This document shows positions 24,658 to 33,551 of a DNA stretch of 64,000 bases, one piece after another; the stretch's first letter is position 1, and each line of letters starts with the position of its first letter. Position numbers and translations under genes: made by a program. The stretch is from Maribacter polysiphoniae. GTDB lineage: Bacteria; Bacteroidota; Bacteroidia; Flavobacteriales; Flavobacteriaceae. The stretch covers positions 62,001 to 126,000 of the forward strand of contig NZ_QGGQ01000002.1 of the NCBI RefSeq assembly GCF_003148665.1. The letters are read 5' to 3'. Below the pieces are notes generated by a model that had not been told where the DNA came from, made no database searches, and was given only the letters and a program-made list of their open reading frames with translations.

Positions 24658-25977
24658 TTATTGCCCTCCGTGTTGTCCTTTGTTACCTTGGCCTTCCGGT
24701 ACTTGATTGGGTACTGGGGAGTACTCGAACTTTCCATTTTTCACTTTGGCCATAAAGATCTTTCCGATATCATTCCAGCTTCCATCGAGGATAATCTTTC
24801 CGGTAACCCCTTCATATCCTTGAAAGGTTTTTAAATCGGTCAGTACATCCCGAATCAGTACCCGGTTCAACCCTTCTTTTTTTATGGCCTTGATAATCAA
24901 GTTCATCCCATCAAACGCATGGGCCGCAAATACATCGGGTTGCATACCGAACCGTTGGGTATACGCTTTCTGAAACCCTTTTAATTTGGGATTGTCCGCT
25001 TCCGGGTTATAGGGACAGGTACTTACTAAACCTTCAGCGGCATCCCCTGCAATCTCCAGAAATTCCTGGGACACGGTCCTATCGGAAGCATAGACGGGCT
25101 GTTTCATGCCCATAGACCGTATTTGCTTTAAAATCAATGCGGATTCCTTTGCGTTTCCCCAAATAAGAATGGCATCAGGGTTTATTTTTTTGATATTTTC
25201 CAACTGCATGGTAAAATCCGTTTCCCCCATGTTAAACCGTTCCTCGATCCTCATAGGGTGTCCTTTACGAACTGCCACACCCGAATACTCCATGATACCC
25301 ACCCGGCCGTACCGTTCATTCGACCGGATAACGGCCACTCGGTCATGTTTCATGGTATCAAAGATATACGATGCCAAGGCATAACCACTTTGTCTGTCAT
25401 CACCGATAACCCGTATTACCCAAGGTATATTGGTCTCTGTAAATGTAGGATCGGGATCACCGGTATTGACCATCATAATCTCCATTTTCAACGTTGCCCG
25501 TAAAGCGACATGGGAAACAATATCATCGATGGAACCCAACCAGGCCCATACCTTCTCCTCATCCATACGAACAACTTCGTTGGCTGCCGCTCCCCAGAGT
25601 CCGACGTCATTATGTACCATGAGTTTAAAAGGGAGGTTGTTATACCCCCCTTGATCATTGGCTTGCTCTATGGCCAACTTGGAACCATTCAACATTTGTT
25701 GTCCCAGGGAAACAATTGGTGAACCTTCCAAAGGACCTAGAAATCCTATCCGGACTTCAGTCAGGTCTTTGGGAGGTTGCTTTTCCCGACCTGCACCATA
25801 AAACTGGACAGGTTCTATAAAATGATATTTATACGCCTTTTGAAATTTATGATAAGGGAACATCTCTTCAGATGTGTTACCATACATGGTCTTCTTTTCC
25901 TGTCCATTTAAAGTAGTGCAAAAAAGGACGAGGAGAAGAAAAATAGTTTCGATGACACAGTCGTTTCTTCTTATCAT
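24658..25977 (-). CDS. Type 1 periplasmic binding protein (Leu/Ile/Val/amide-binding-like), copy 1
   Basis: 439 residues with a signal peptide (LLVLFCTTLNGQ). An N-terminal extension of about 60 residues precedes the binding fold, which begins VRIGFLGPLEGSPIVSLGQQMLNGSKLAIEQAN. Later landmarks: WAWLGSIDDIVSHVALRAT, DRVAVIRSNERYGRVGIMEY, DAILIWGNAKESALILKQIRSMG, and AHAFDGMNLIIKAIKKEG. The C-terminal tail is Gly/Gln-rich. It is only distantly like copy 2 but has the same fold, so the pair may bind two related ligands or form a receptor pair. It lies between the RidA gene (11 bases) and copy 2 (4 bases). No transporter genes accompany it. Confidence 0.86.
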   Translation of the reverse strand: MIRRNDCVIETIFLLLVLFCTTLNGQEKKTMYGNTSEEMFPYHKFQKAYKYHFIEPVQFYGAGREKQPPKDLTEVRIGFLGPLEGSPIVSLGQQMLNGSKLAIEQANDQGGYNNLPFKLMVHNDVGLWGAAANEVVRMDEEKVWAWLGSIDDIVSHVALRATLKMEIMMVNTGDPDPTFTETNIPWVIRVIGDDRQSGYALASYIFDTMKHDRVAVIRSNERYGRVGIMEYSGVAVRKGHPMRIEERFNMGETDFTMQLENIKKINPDAILIWGNAKESALILKQIRSMGMKQPVYASDRTVSQEFLEIAGDAAEGLVSTCPYNPEADNPKLKGFQKAYTQRFGMQPDVFAAHAFDGMNLIIKAIKKEGLNRVLIRDVLTDLKTFQGYEGVTGKIILDGSWNDIGKIFMAKVKNGKFEYSPVPNQVPEGQGNKGQHGGQ

Positions 25978-25988
25978 AACACATTCAT

Positions 25989-26573
25989 TTAACGAACTTT
26001 ACATACGGCATATGCCTCTATCTCAACAAGTAGGGTCTCCCAGCACAATCTGGCCTGGATTCCCGTAGCTGCTGGTAATGGATCTAACCCCAACCAGTTG
26101 TAAAAGGAAGTCCTAATTTTATTGAATTCCCCGTAATCACGTTCAATATCCCTGAGGTAATTGGTTGTACGTACCACATCGTGCCAAGACATATCCTCAG
26201 CTTCCAACAGGTTGGTGATATTCACATAGGTTCGCCATAACTGGGCCTTAAAATCCCCAATATGCTCGGGCAGACCTTCTTCGTTTACACTTGCGGTACC
26301 CGAAATCACCAATACTTTATAATCGCCCAAATCGAGTCTTAAAGCCCGTGAAAAAGAGGATGGTTTTTGGTAATCATAAGCCTCATTGATGGTATGGGGG
26401 GCATGCACAACATGTTTTTCAATAGGGGGTCTCTCCAAATGTATTGGTGGATATTCCGTATTACTGATTTTATGGTCATCTGTCAAGATTCCCAATTTTT
26501 TCATTTCCAAAATCTCTCCTTCTGTAAGTTTTGACAAGTCTATCAAAATCTTTTCCTTTTCTTTTATCTCCAT
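25989..26573 (-). CDS. RidA (YjgF/YER057c/UK114) family protein with N-terminal extension
   Basis: 194 residues. The RidA domain covers about 65-190: VLVISGTASVNEEGLPEHIGDFKAQ, VNITNLLEAEDMSWHDVVRTTNYLRDI, and PAATGIQARLCWETLLVEIEAYAV. The Arg of the usual imine-binding site has no exact match: GIQARLCW occupies the place of the usual RxxxxVxxLP region, so it may belong to a non-deaminase subgroup. The first 60 residues (ILIDLSKLTEGEILEMKKLGILTDD) are additional and helical. No signal peptide: cytoplasmic. In the operon it may clear reactive enamine/imine products or have a chorismatase-like or sensor role; that is open. Confidence 0.82.
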   Translation of the reverse strand: MEIKEKEKILIDLSKLTEGEILEMKKLGILTDDHKISNTEYPPIHLERPPIEKHVVHAPHTINEAYDYQKPSSFSRALRLDLGDYKVLVISGTASVNEEGLPEHIGDFKAQLWRTYVNITNLLEAEDMSWHDVVRTTNYLRDIERDYGEFNKIRTSFYNWLGLDPLPAATGIQARLCWETLLVEIEAYAVCKVR

Positions 26574-26624
26574 GATAATTGTAAAATATTAGTTGTTAGT
26601 TATACTAGTTTTCATTCAAATTCC

Positions 26625-27770
26625 TTATTTCATCAGTTGACCGCGGCTCACCCCTTTGGATGTCGCCACCCAGATTCGATCACCTTCCACATCCACCCCT
26701 ATGGTGAAATTATGGGCCAACGATGGTGATGTGGCCAATTCTTTTTTATCGGCTCCATTTAAAAGGATGGTCTTGCCATTTTTTGAGTTTTCATTTGTGG
26801 TATAGGTAATCCAATTTTCACCATCCGTAGTACTCAATCCCTGATCGGTACATATAAAGGCAATATCATCCTTGGCTTTTATATAATTAATGAAGTTGCT
26901 CGCCAAACCACTATCGTGATCAAAATACCCTTTCCAATGCACGCCGTCATAGCGACTTAAACCAAAATAGGTGGCCACCCAAAGAATTCCGTTAGACCAT
27001 GAAGCCCCTGTTGTGATATCATGGACAACCCCATCATCGGGAAAGAGGTCAATTTCCATATTGCCATCGGGATCGACATAATCCCTGAATTTTTTTGTCT
27101 TTTTTGTGTATTCTATGATGCCACCACCCCAGGCAGCGATATAAATTTTATCGTTACTGGCACAAACACCATACGTCCATGGCTCATGCATCGGTGCGTT
27201 TTCCTCCGTGAATATTTCCCATTTTCTGGTATAGGTATTATAACATCCTGCCCCGCCCCCGGTGGCGACCCAAACATCCTTGCCATCGCAGGTAACCGCA
27301 TAGATCAAATCATTGGGCATACCACTGTTCATTTGGGTGTAGTTCTCGAATTTACCGGTTGACCAACGTGATAATCCACCCATGGTACCTAACCAGACAT
27401 CCCCGGTTAACGGATCAACGTCTATCGCCAAAATTCCATTATGGGCAAGTCCGTCTTCTGTAGTATAGGTTTTCCAATTCCCATTTTCCAATACGGCAAG
27501 TCCTTCATGGGTGCCTACCAAAACGCGGTCCCCATCAATCTTCACACAATACGCCTTATCACCGGGTAACCCGTTCTTGGAGTCATAACTTATCCAATTA
27601 CCGTAAATAGGCATTGGTTTTTCCGATGCTGTCCGGTTCTTATCCCCATACGTCTTGGATGTGTCCTTTATGGATTCTGTTCGCTCTTTAGGTTGTACAA
27701 ACCCCCATGAACTTATGACAAGCATCACAAAGAGGACAAGTAGGGTTGGATATTTGAGATGTATTTTCAT
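26625..27770 (-). CDS. Secreted two-component-regulator-propeller-type protein
   Basis: 381 residues with a signal peptide (LLVLFVMLVISSWGFVQ). The rest is a beta-propeller of repeats of about 40-45 residues: WISYDSKNGLPGDKAYCVKIDG, WKTYTTEDGLAHNGILAIDVDPLTGDVWLGTMGGLSRW, YTQMNSGMPNDLIYAVTCDGKDVWVAT. These are Reg_prop blades, normally found in the periplasmic part of hybrid two-component sensors. Here there is no transmembrane or kinase part, so the propeller is free. In this operon it is one of several propeller proteins and probably serves as a binding scaffold. Confidence 0.82.
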   Translation of the reverse strand: MKIHLKYPTLLVLFVMLVISSWGFVQPKERTESIKDTSKTYGDKNRTASEKPMPIYGNWISYDSKNGLPGDKAYCVKIDGDRVLVGTHEGLAVLENGNWKTYTTEDGLAHNGILAIDVDPLTGDVWLGTMGGLSRWSTGKFENYTQMNSGMPNDLIYAVTCDGKDVWVATGGGAGCYNTYTRKWEIFTEENAPMHEPWTYGVCASNDKIYIAAWGGGIIEYTKKTKKFRDYVDPDGNMEIDLFPDDGVVHDITTGASWSNGILWVATYFGLSRYDGVHWKGYFDHDSGLASNFINYIKAKDDIAFICTDQGLSTTDGENWITYTTNENSKNGKTILLNGADKKELATSPSLAHNFTIGVDVEGDRIWVATSKGVSRGQLMK

Positions 27771-27788
27771 TTTATCAGTTATTTCTTC

Positions 27789-29816
27789 TTAAAAACTTGC
27801 GGTTTCTTGTATTTGGGTACTATTTTCCTCCTGCTCCGGGCCTCCAAGGGATTTCAGATAATCGATCAGATCATTCAATTGCATTTTGGTCAAGTCATTT
27901 ACAAATCCATGTTTGTTATCCTCGCCATAGACTGTCCATATTTCTTCCAGGGTCGCCGCTCGCCCATCATGTAAATAAGGGGGGGAGGCATAAATATTCC
28001 CAAGGTGCGGTGTATCGAACAAAATGGAATCATCTGTGACCGCCAACGTACTTACATCCGCTGCCTTTAAATTGCTATAAAGCGGGGCTGGATGACACGT
28101 ATAGCATCGATTGTTCTCCGGTATGACATTCCCGAAATTATCTTTGGTCCTGTTGTATATTTCCTTTCCCCGGAGTTGGGACTCGGTTAATTTACCATGG
28201 GGATTATACATAAGGTTGGGTGGGTACTTTATCCCTCTTTTTATATAGGCCGTTATGGCGTCCAGATCATCATAACTGAATTGTTCCGTTCTCGTTAAGA
28301 CCGTTGAAAACCGCATACCATCCTGCTTGTATATGGTTTGGTTCTTACCGTTCCATTTAAATGGGGGGGTATCCCCGATTTCCCTTAAGGATTGCGTATT
28401 GGTTACATTGCGTCCCATGTCCTTGCCTGCCATGTTATAGACCAGGCCATCTTCATGATGATCCGGATGACACGTATAGCAGGCATATTGTTTTTGAAAT
28501 GTATGTCCCGCATTATTGAATAATCTTCTTCCTTGTCTTGCAACCGTAATTCTGCTGGGGCCACCAAGATCGATGGGGGCTTCCATTTGAAGGCTCTCTG
28601 TATCCAATACCCCTATTTTATCTTCCAATTGTTCGGCGATATAGAGTTTTTTACCATCCTCGGAAAGCGCCAGCCCCTTGGGATTGGCCCCCGTAGGTAC
28701 TCGTTTTATCACAAACCGACTGCTTACCCCTAAATTATTCGCAATGTTCTTGAGTTTTTCTTTGGGGGTTTCCTTTAAAATGGCCCGAATGGAATCAACC
28801 GAGATCACCGTAACGCGATCGGCCCCTGAATTGGAGACATAGGCTCTTTTACCATCGGGGGAAACCACAATATCAAATGGATCGGAATAATAGGAATTGG
28901 GTTCATCCGTCAACAATTGGATGATTCTTCCATTTGCCCCCTGTTCTATAACCCCTATACCATGGGTCATCATCCAACCTCCTTCCACCTGTACTGAAGG
29001 TATGAGGTTCTTAGGCCTTATCAAGGTCATCATGGCAAGGTCTCCAGAAGGCGTGAACGCAATATTCTCCATCATATAGGCCTCTTCAATATTATGATGT
29101 TCACTAACCCTTAAGGTAGTACCATTGATCTCGGTAAGATCACTCACCAAAGGTTCCCCGTAGGGAACGATCTTAGAACGTCTGCTGGTCACATATAGCC
29201 TTTCCCCATCGGGAGACAAAGCGGTTCCTGTAGGATCACTTCCCGTTCTTAGTCTTTTCAGTTCCTCTTTTGTGGAAAGGTCGATGACGGACAAGTCCGA
29301 GCCATAGGTATTGACCACTTGTAAATACGATCCATCGGCGCTTATCGTAAGACCGGAGGGTCCATTTCCCGTTTTTATGGTATCCGTTACCTTGGATACC
29401 GCAAGGTCTATGACCGAAATGTTATCGGACCACTGATTGCTGACATAGGCCAGCGTATTTGCCTTATTCAAGATTACACTATGGGGATGGACCCCCACTT
29501 TTATTTGATGCAATACCGAATTGCTTTCAGTGTCAACAATAAGAAGTTCATCGGTGTCTTGGGCCACAACATACAAGCGACTTCCATCGTGGGAAACCGC
29601 TATATTGAAGGGGGAATAATAGTCCTCATTGATCAAACTTGTGACGAACTTGTTTTTGGACGTATATACGTGGCACGACGTACATTTTAGAGGGTGATCG
29701 GTCACCGCTGTTTTATAGTTCACATGATGTCTGGCCAACATACGCCCCGGAAAGTATATGATGAACCCAAATAATATTAGCATCCATAAAAGTGTCTTCC
29801 GTTTTGCGTTCTTCAT
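27789..29816 (-). CDS. YVTN beta-propeller / MauG-type c-type cytochrome fusion
   Basis: 675 residues with an N-terminal signal or anchor helix (LLWMLILFGFIIYFPG). A CxxCH haem site (C45-C48-H49) precedes a YVTN-type propeller (about 65-430; ADGSYLQVVNTYGSDLSVIDL, SPDGKRAYVSNSGADRVTVI). A cytochrome-c-peroxidase/MauG-like domain follows, with two further CxxCH sites (CYTCHPDHH near residue 457 and CYTCHPAPL near 590) and PHLGNIYASPPYLHDGRAATLEEI. This makes a triple-haem periplasmic redox protein. MauG relatives oxidise protein side chains or peroxide. It lies 3 bases after the HzsA-like gene, suggesting electron transfer between the two. Confidence 0.86.
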   Translation of the reverse strand: MKNAKRKTLLWMLILFGFIIYFPGRMLARHHVNYKTAVTDHPLKCTSCHVYTSKNKFVTSLINEDYYSPFNIAVSHDGSRLYVVAQDTDELLIVDTESNSVLHQIKVGVHPHSVILNKANTLAYVSNQWSDNISVIDLAVSKVTDTIKTGNGPSGLTISADGSYLQVVNTYGSDLSVIDLSTKEELKRLRTGSDPTGTALSPDGERLYVTSRRSKIVPYGEPLVSDLTEINGTTLRVSEHHNIEEAYMMENIAFTPSGDLAMMTLIRPKNLIPSVQVEGGWMMTHGIGVIEQGANGRIIQLLTDEPNSYYSDPFDIVVSPDGKRAYVSNSGADRVTVISVDSIRAILKETPKEKLKNIANNLGVSSRFVIKRVPTGANPKGLALSEDGKKLYIAEQLEDKIGVLDTESLQMEAPIDLGGPSRITVARQGRRLFNNAGHTFQKQYACYTCHPDHHEDGLVYNMAGKDMGRNVTNTQSLREIGDTPPFKWNGKNQTIYKQDGMRFSTVLTRTEQFSYDDLDAITAYIKRGIKYPPNLMYNPHGKLTESQLRGKEIYNRTKDNFGNVIPENNRCYTCHPAPLYSNLKAADVSTLAVTDDSILFDTPHLGNIYASPPYLHDGRAATLEEIWTVYGEDNKHGFVNDLTKMQLNDLIDYLKSLGGPEQEENSTQIQETASF

Positions 29817-29819
29817 GGC

Positions 29820-31256
29820 CTACATCTTTAAATCTCTTTTTAGGGAATCTATTTCTTTTGGCGATGGCACCGGAATGGGATCCTTCCTAACGGCCAATGG
29901 TTGGGCGTTTTGGGGCACCAATTCCCGGTTTTCATGACATCCGATACAGCCACGACGTTCATTGGGGCGTAGATACAACCAACTACTCGGCCCTTTGACG
30001 ACATTATCATTCCCATCAAGGGTCTGCATCCTAAACGGGGTATCGGCTTGGACCTTAATATAGAAGGAACCATCTTCCTCTGTTTTGAAAGTGGCCATGG
30101 TTTCATCCATTCCCAATATCTCCAACCTACTTGCCTTATTAACCGCGGTAGTGGAATCATTGGTTTGCATATACGAATAATTGATATCCTGACAGACGAG
30201 TAAGGCTGTCTTTACATTTAAATCAACTTCACTCGGTAATTTCTTAGGTCGATCTCGCTTCACTACGGGCACGGCTTCCAAAACGTGATACTCACCATCC
30301 TTATAAATGGGCGTACCCAATTCATGACTTTGGGTATTGAACCCATAGAGCGCAAAGTGCCCTTCCTTATCGGAACGATAACTTGCCAACACCATGTTTT
30401 CCTGATAGGGACTAATAGCATAAAAATCACCCTTAATTTGTGACGTCAGGTTTACCTTGGAATGCAACGGGCGATTATACGATATGGAGGTGATATCCTT
30501 TTCATTATCAGCATCCCCCTCGACGAAAACAATGCTACTTTCATCCATTTCCCAAACACGACCCTGTAAATGATGGTTGGCCTCACTTTGATAGAACAAT
30601 TGTTGCTTGGTTCCATCGGGTCTCATTATCATGAGCATGGCATCCTTAACTTCGGGTATAAGGGTCCTTCCTATAGCAACCACGCGACCATCATTCAATA
30701 CGGTTGATGCAAAATAGGTGCTGGGGTCATAGGTGATGCGGGCTAAATTAGAACCATCCAAGTTGCAGGTATAAAGGGTGTACCCTTTTTCTTTTGTGGC
30801 TACATTTATGATCTCCTGCTTACTGAACACCATTCGATCCCCAGGCAAATAATCGGGATCGATACAATTCCCTTCCGAAGAAGTTATCTGTCTGGTTTTG
30901 CGATTGGTCAAATCCATCTCCCATATCTGCCAAATATCATTTTCACTTTGCTGTGCGACAAAAAGCATGGAGTTTCCATCATAGGATATCTTAGGCGCAC
31001 AGGCAGAATAGAAACCCTCGGTCAATTTATACAAGGGTTGATCCGGTGCGTCGGTATGCAATGCAACGATTCTTGATTCAGGTATATTGCGCCACCTACT
31101 GCCAGACAAATAATCGGGATTTTCAATATCCCCCTTACATTGGGACATGACAATCATGCCTTCCAAAGACTTCTTTTTGCAAGACTGGACAGCGACAACC
31201 AAAACGAAAATGGTCATCAATACTATAAAGGAGGTATAAATGCTTTTTTTGAACAT
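29820..31256 (-). CDS. Hydrazine-synthase-alpha-like (HzsA-related) haem lipoprotein
   Basis: 478 residues. Lipoprotein signal (VLVVAVQSC). The middle is a TolB-like propeller (YSACAPKISYDGNSMLFVAQQ, IWEMDLTNRKTRQIT, CIDPDYLPGDRMVFS). The C-terminal segment RPNERRGCIGCHENRELVP contains one CxxCH haem site (C437, C440, H441). This is the layout of HzsA-related proteins, named from the middle domain of anammox hydrazine synthase alpha; most relatives outside anammox bacteria have no shown hydrazine chemistry. Second gene of the operon, 8 bases after the first CRTAC1-type gene. Likely a periplasmic or outer-membrane electron acceptor. Confidence 0.83.
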   Translation of the reverse strand: MFKKSIYTSFIVLMTIFVLVVAVQSCKKKSLEGMIVMSQCKGDIENPDYLSGSRWRNIPESRIVALHTDAPDQPLYKLTEGFYSACAPKISYDGNSMLFVAQQSENDIWQIWEMDLTNRKTRQITSSEGNCIDPDYLPGDRMVFSKQEIINVATKEKGYTLYTCNLDGSNLARITYDPSTYFASTVLNDGRVVAIGRTLIPEVKDAMLMIMRPDGTKQQLFYQSEANHHLQGRVWEMDESSIVFVEGDADNEKDITSISYNRPLHSKVNLTSQIKGDFYAISPYQENMVLASYRSDKEGHFALYGFNTQSHELGTPIYKDGEYHVLEAVPVVKRDRPKKLPSEVDLNVKTALLVCQDINYSYMQTNDSTTAVNKASRLEILGMDETMATFKTEEDGSFYIKVQADTPFRMQTLDGNDNVVKGPSSWLYLRPNERRGCIGCHENRELVPQNAQPLAVRKDPIPVPSPKEIDSLKRDLKM

Positions 31257-31263
31257 TATCCAC

Positions 31264-33012
31264 TTATTGAGGTTCGTGTATCGTAAGTATTTGGTTGGCC
31301 TTTATTTTTTCCAAAACCTGATGTTTCCCCGAAGGCCATCTGATTTCAAGACTATCAACAAGGTCGGCGTTGGAAAGTCCGAAGTGAACCCTTGGGTCAT
31401 TTTGTGACAGATAGCCCGTAGTACTTTTTTTCTGTGCGGTCTGCACCTTGCCATCCGCTACCAATCGAATACGTGAGCCAACACCATCACGATTGCTTTG
31501 CTTGCCCACCAAATTCAAAGAAAGCCAGTTATTGGTATTCCCTTTATTATTTCTAAGAAATACCCCAATACTATCCAGGTTAACGATATAGATATCGATA
31601 TCCCCATCATTATCATAATCTCCCAAGCAGGCACCCCTACCCACATGTTCTTCCTTAAAATATGAGCTCAGTTCTACGGAAACATCCTTGAATTTACCCT
31701 CTTGGATGTTCTCGAACAGTTGGTCCTCTTGTCCATATAGATGTTTTAATTCACCGTTGGATTTAAAAATATCAACATCCCCATCATTATCATAATCAAA
31801 AAAAGAGGATGACCAACCCACAAACTGTCCCGATGCCACGGAGATGCCCGCGGGATAGGACTGATCACCAAAGACGCCGTTACCCAAATTTTCATAAAGG
31901 GAACAGTAATTATCATCCGAAACAAAAAGATCCAATAGTCCATCCCCATTAAAATCGGCAAAATCCACGGACATGCTTACGGTGGCTTCCCCCGATTGGC
32001 TAAAACCGGTACCAGACATGGTGCCCTTATCCACAAAGCCCTTACCCCCTTCGTTATGCCATAGATAATTAACGGTATGGTCGTTTGCCACATAAACATC
32101 GACAAAGCCATCATCATCATAATCCGCAGCCCCAACACCCATGGCCCTACCATCAATATCCACAATTCCCATGGCTTGGGTCACATCACTAAAGGTTCCA
32201 TCCCCATTATTATGATATAGTACATCGGGTTGACTGTCATACGCCAACGGACCGGGAAATCCGTCAGGAGCATAATAATATTTATAATCCGGATTGAAAT
32301 TCAGATAGTTGCCTACATAAAGATCCAAGAAGCTGTCATTGTCATAATCGAACCAAACCGCTCCAACGCTACAATTTTTACCCCCACCTACTGCCGCTTT
32401 TTCCGTCTCATTTGAAAAAGTGCCATTGCCATTGTTCTTATACAATGTATTTGGGCCATTGTTACTTACATAAATATCGGGGAAACCATCATTATTATAA
32501 TCCCCCACGGTAACCCCCATACTGTACCATGGTCCGCCAACGTTCGCTTTCTTGGTTACATCCTCAAAAGTACCGTCCTGTTTATTGTGGTAAAGGTGGT
32601 TGGTGGGCATAACCTCGGGTTTATCGCTTTTACTAAAACCTTCGACCCACGTCCCGCTACAGACATAAATATCCATAAACCCATCTTGGTCATAATCCAG
32701 GAAAGCCGCCCCTCCACCAACGGATTCAATAATATTCTCCATGTGGTCAGCACCAATGGAATGCATGAAATCCAAACCTATCCCTTGCCCTATCGATTGA
32801 AAAAAATCATCATTAACGGCGGGTGGTTTTAAAGCGGAAGGTTTTTGGTTTGGATTCGAAGGCTTGGTTTCTGTATTACAAGCCGTAAAAGCACCGACCA
32901 AGAATAGCATATAAAAGAAACTCTTGAACGCAAATGCCTTAAAGAAAAACCGTGCAATTAATACTATCGAACTATTTAAGCGATGGGGAAATTGTTTTTG
33001 ATTGTCAATCAT
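31264..33012 (-). CDS. CRTAC1-family lipoprotein (FG-GAP plus ASPIC/UnbV), first gene of the operon
   Basis: 582 residues. The lipobox is FTAC (Cys45), so either the signal is long from the 33012 ATG or the start is internal (M35 seems too close). The FG-GAP propeller spans about 75-470 (GAAFLDYDQDGFMDIYVCSG, GDYNNDGFPDIYVSNNGPN) and ASPIC/UnbV about 480-575 (TGYLSQNDPRVHFGLS, LEIRWPSGKHQVL). It shares the CRTAC1 layout with the 553-residue protein. It leads the 12-gene operon; the 539-base region upstream separates it from the divergent efflux operon, and I see no repeat-lattice site on this side, so the operon is probably controlled differently. Confidence 0.85.
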   Translation of the reverse strand: MIDNQKQFPHRLNSSIVLIARFFFKAFAFKSFFYMLFLVGAFTACNTETKPSNPNQKPSALKPPAVNDDFFQSIGQGIGLDFMHSIGADHMENIIESVGGGAAFLDYDQDGFMDIYVCSGTWVEGFSKSDKPEVMPTNHLYHNKQDGTFEDVTKKANVGGPWYSMGVTVGDYNNDGFPDIYVSNNGPNTLYKNNGNGTFSNETEKAAVGGGKNCSVGAVWFDYDNDSFLDLYVGNYLNFNPDYKYYYAPDGFPGPLAYDSQPDVLYHNNGDGTFSDVTQAMGIVDIDGRAMGVGAADYDDDGFVDVYVANDHTVNYLWHNEGGKGFVDKGTMSGTGFSQSGEATVSMSVDFADFNGDGLLDLFVSDDNYCSLYENLGNGVFGDQSYPAGISVASGQFVGWSSSFFDYDNDGDVDIFKSNGELKHLYGQEDQLFENIQEGKFKDVSVELSSYFKEEHVGRGACLGDYDNDGDIDIYIVNLDSIGVFLRNNKGNTNNWLSLNLVGKQSNRDGVGSRIRLVADGKVQTAQKKSTTGYLSQNDPRVHFGLSNADLVDSLEIRWPSGKHQVLEKIKANQILTIHEPQ

Positions 33013-33551
33013 ACTATTTTTTACTATAAGATTGATTTTGAAAACTACTTTTAAAAGGTTGGGAAAAAACGAAAGCCCCTCTCATTAAAAGCATTCAAAT
33101 TACCTTAATACCGAAAATGTAATGACATGATAACCAGATTTTTGAACTGTACTACTTGATTTTACCTATAAATCGGTCCTCTCATGTTACAGCTTCAAAA
33201 ATACATTTCCCAATACGTAAGAAAGATGACAAAAATCATATAATTTAATATTTTTTTAAGATTTTTTTAGCTATTGATCAATTTCTGGCGACCAATTCTA
33301 CATATTCAACAAATTGGCTGTACCGATTTTTCCTACACTGGATTTTTTTGACATCAGTCCATACTCCCAACAAGCATTTCCATAGACATTCCAAACCTAT
33401 CCTAAAGCGACAATCTCCAATTTTCTAAAAAATCCGGTCGATACAATTGGCGTATTGGTCTAGTCAATCCCCTTATTCATCTATTTCAATATGTAGGGTA
33501 AGGGTTCACAACGATATTTGAATCGTATTTCAACCAATAGGATACAAAACC
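33013..33551. other. 539-bp divergent intergenic region
   Basis: Separates the 20-kb minus-strand operon from the plus-strand efflux operon. The right part holds the efflux promoter with three lattice half-sites. On the minus side a possible promoter is GGTAATTTG at about 33096-33104. The middle, about 33110-33430, is AT-rich with runs of T and no gene. Confidence 0.6.
33434..33520 (+). promoter_or_regulatory. LytTR-type direct-repeat promoter (site G), efflux operon
   Basis: Half-sites CCGGTCGAT (33434-33442), TTGGTCTAG (33455-33463) and TTCATCTAT (33476-33484), each 21 bp apart. The -7 TTTG is at 33517-33520, 62 bp after the 33455 half-site. The operon it drives ends with its own LytTR regulator, suggesting autoregulation. 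Confidence 0.68.
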
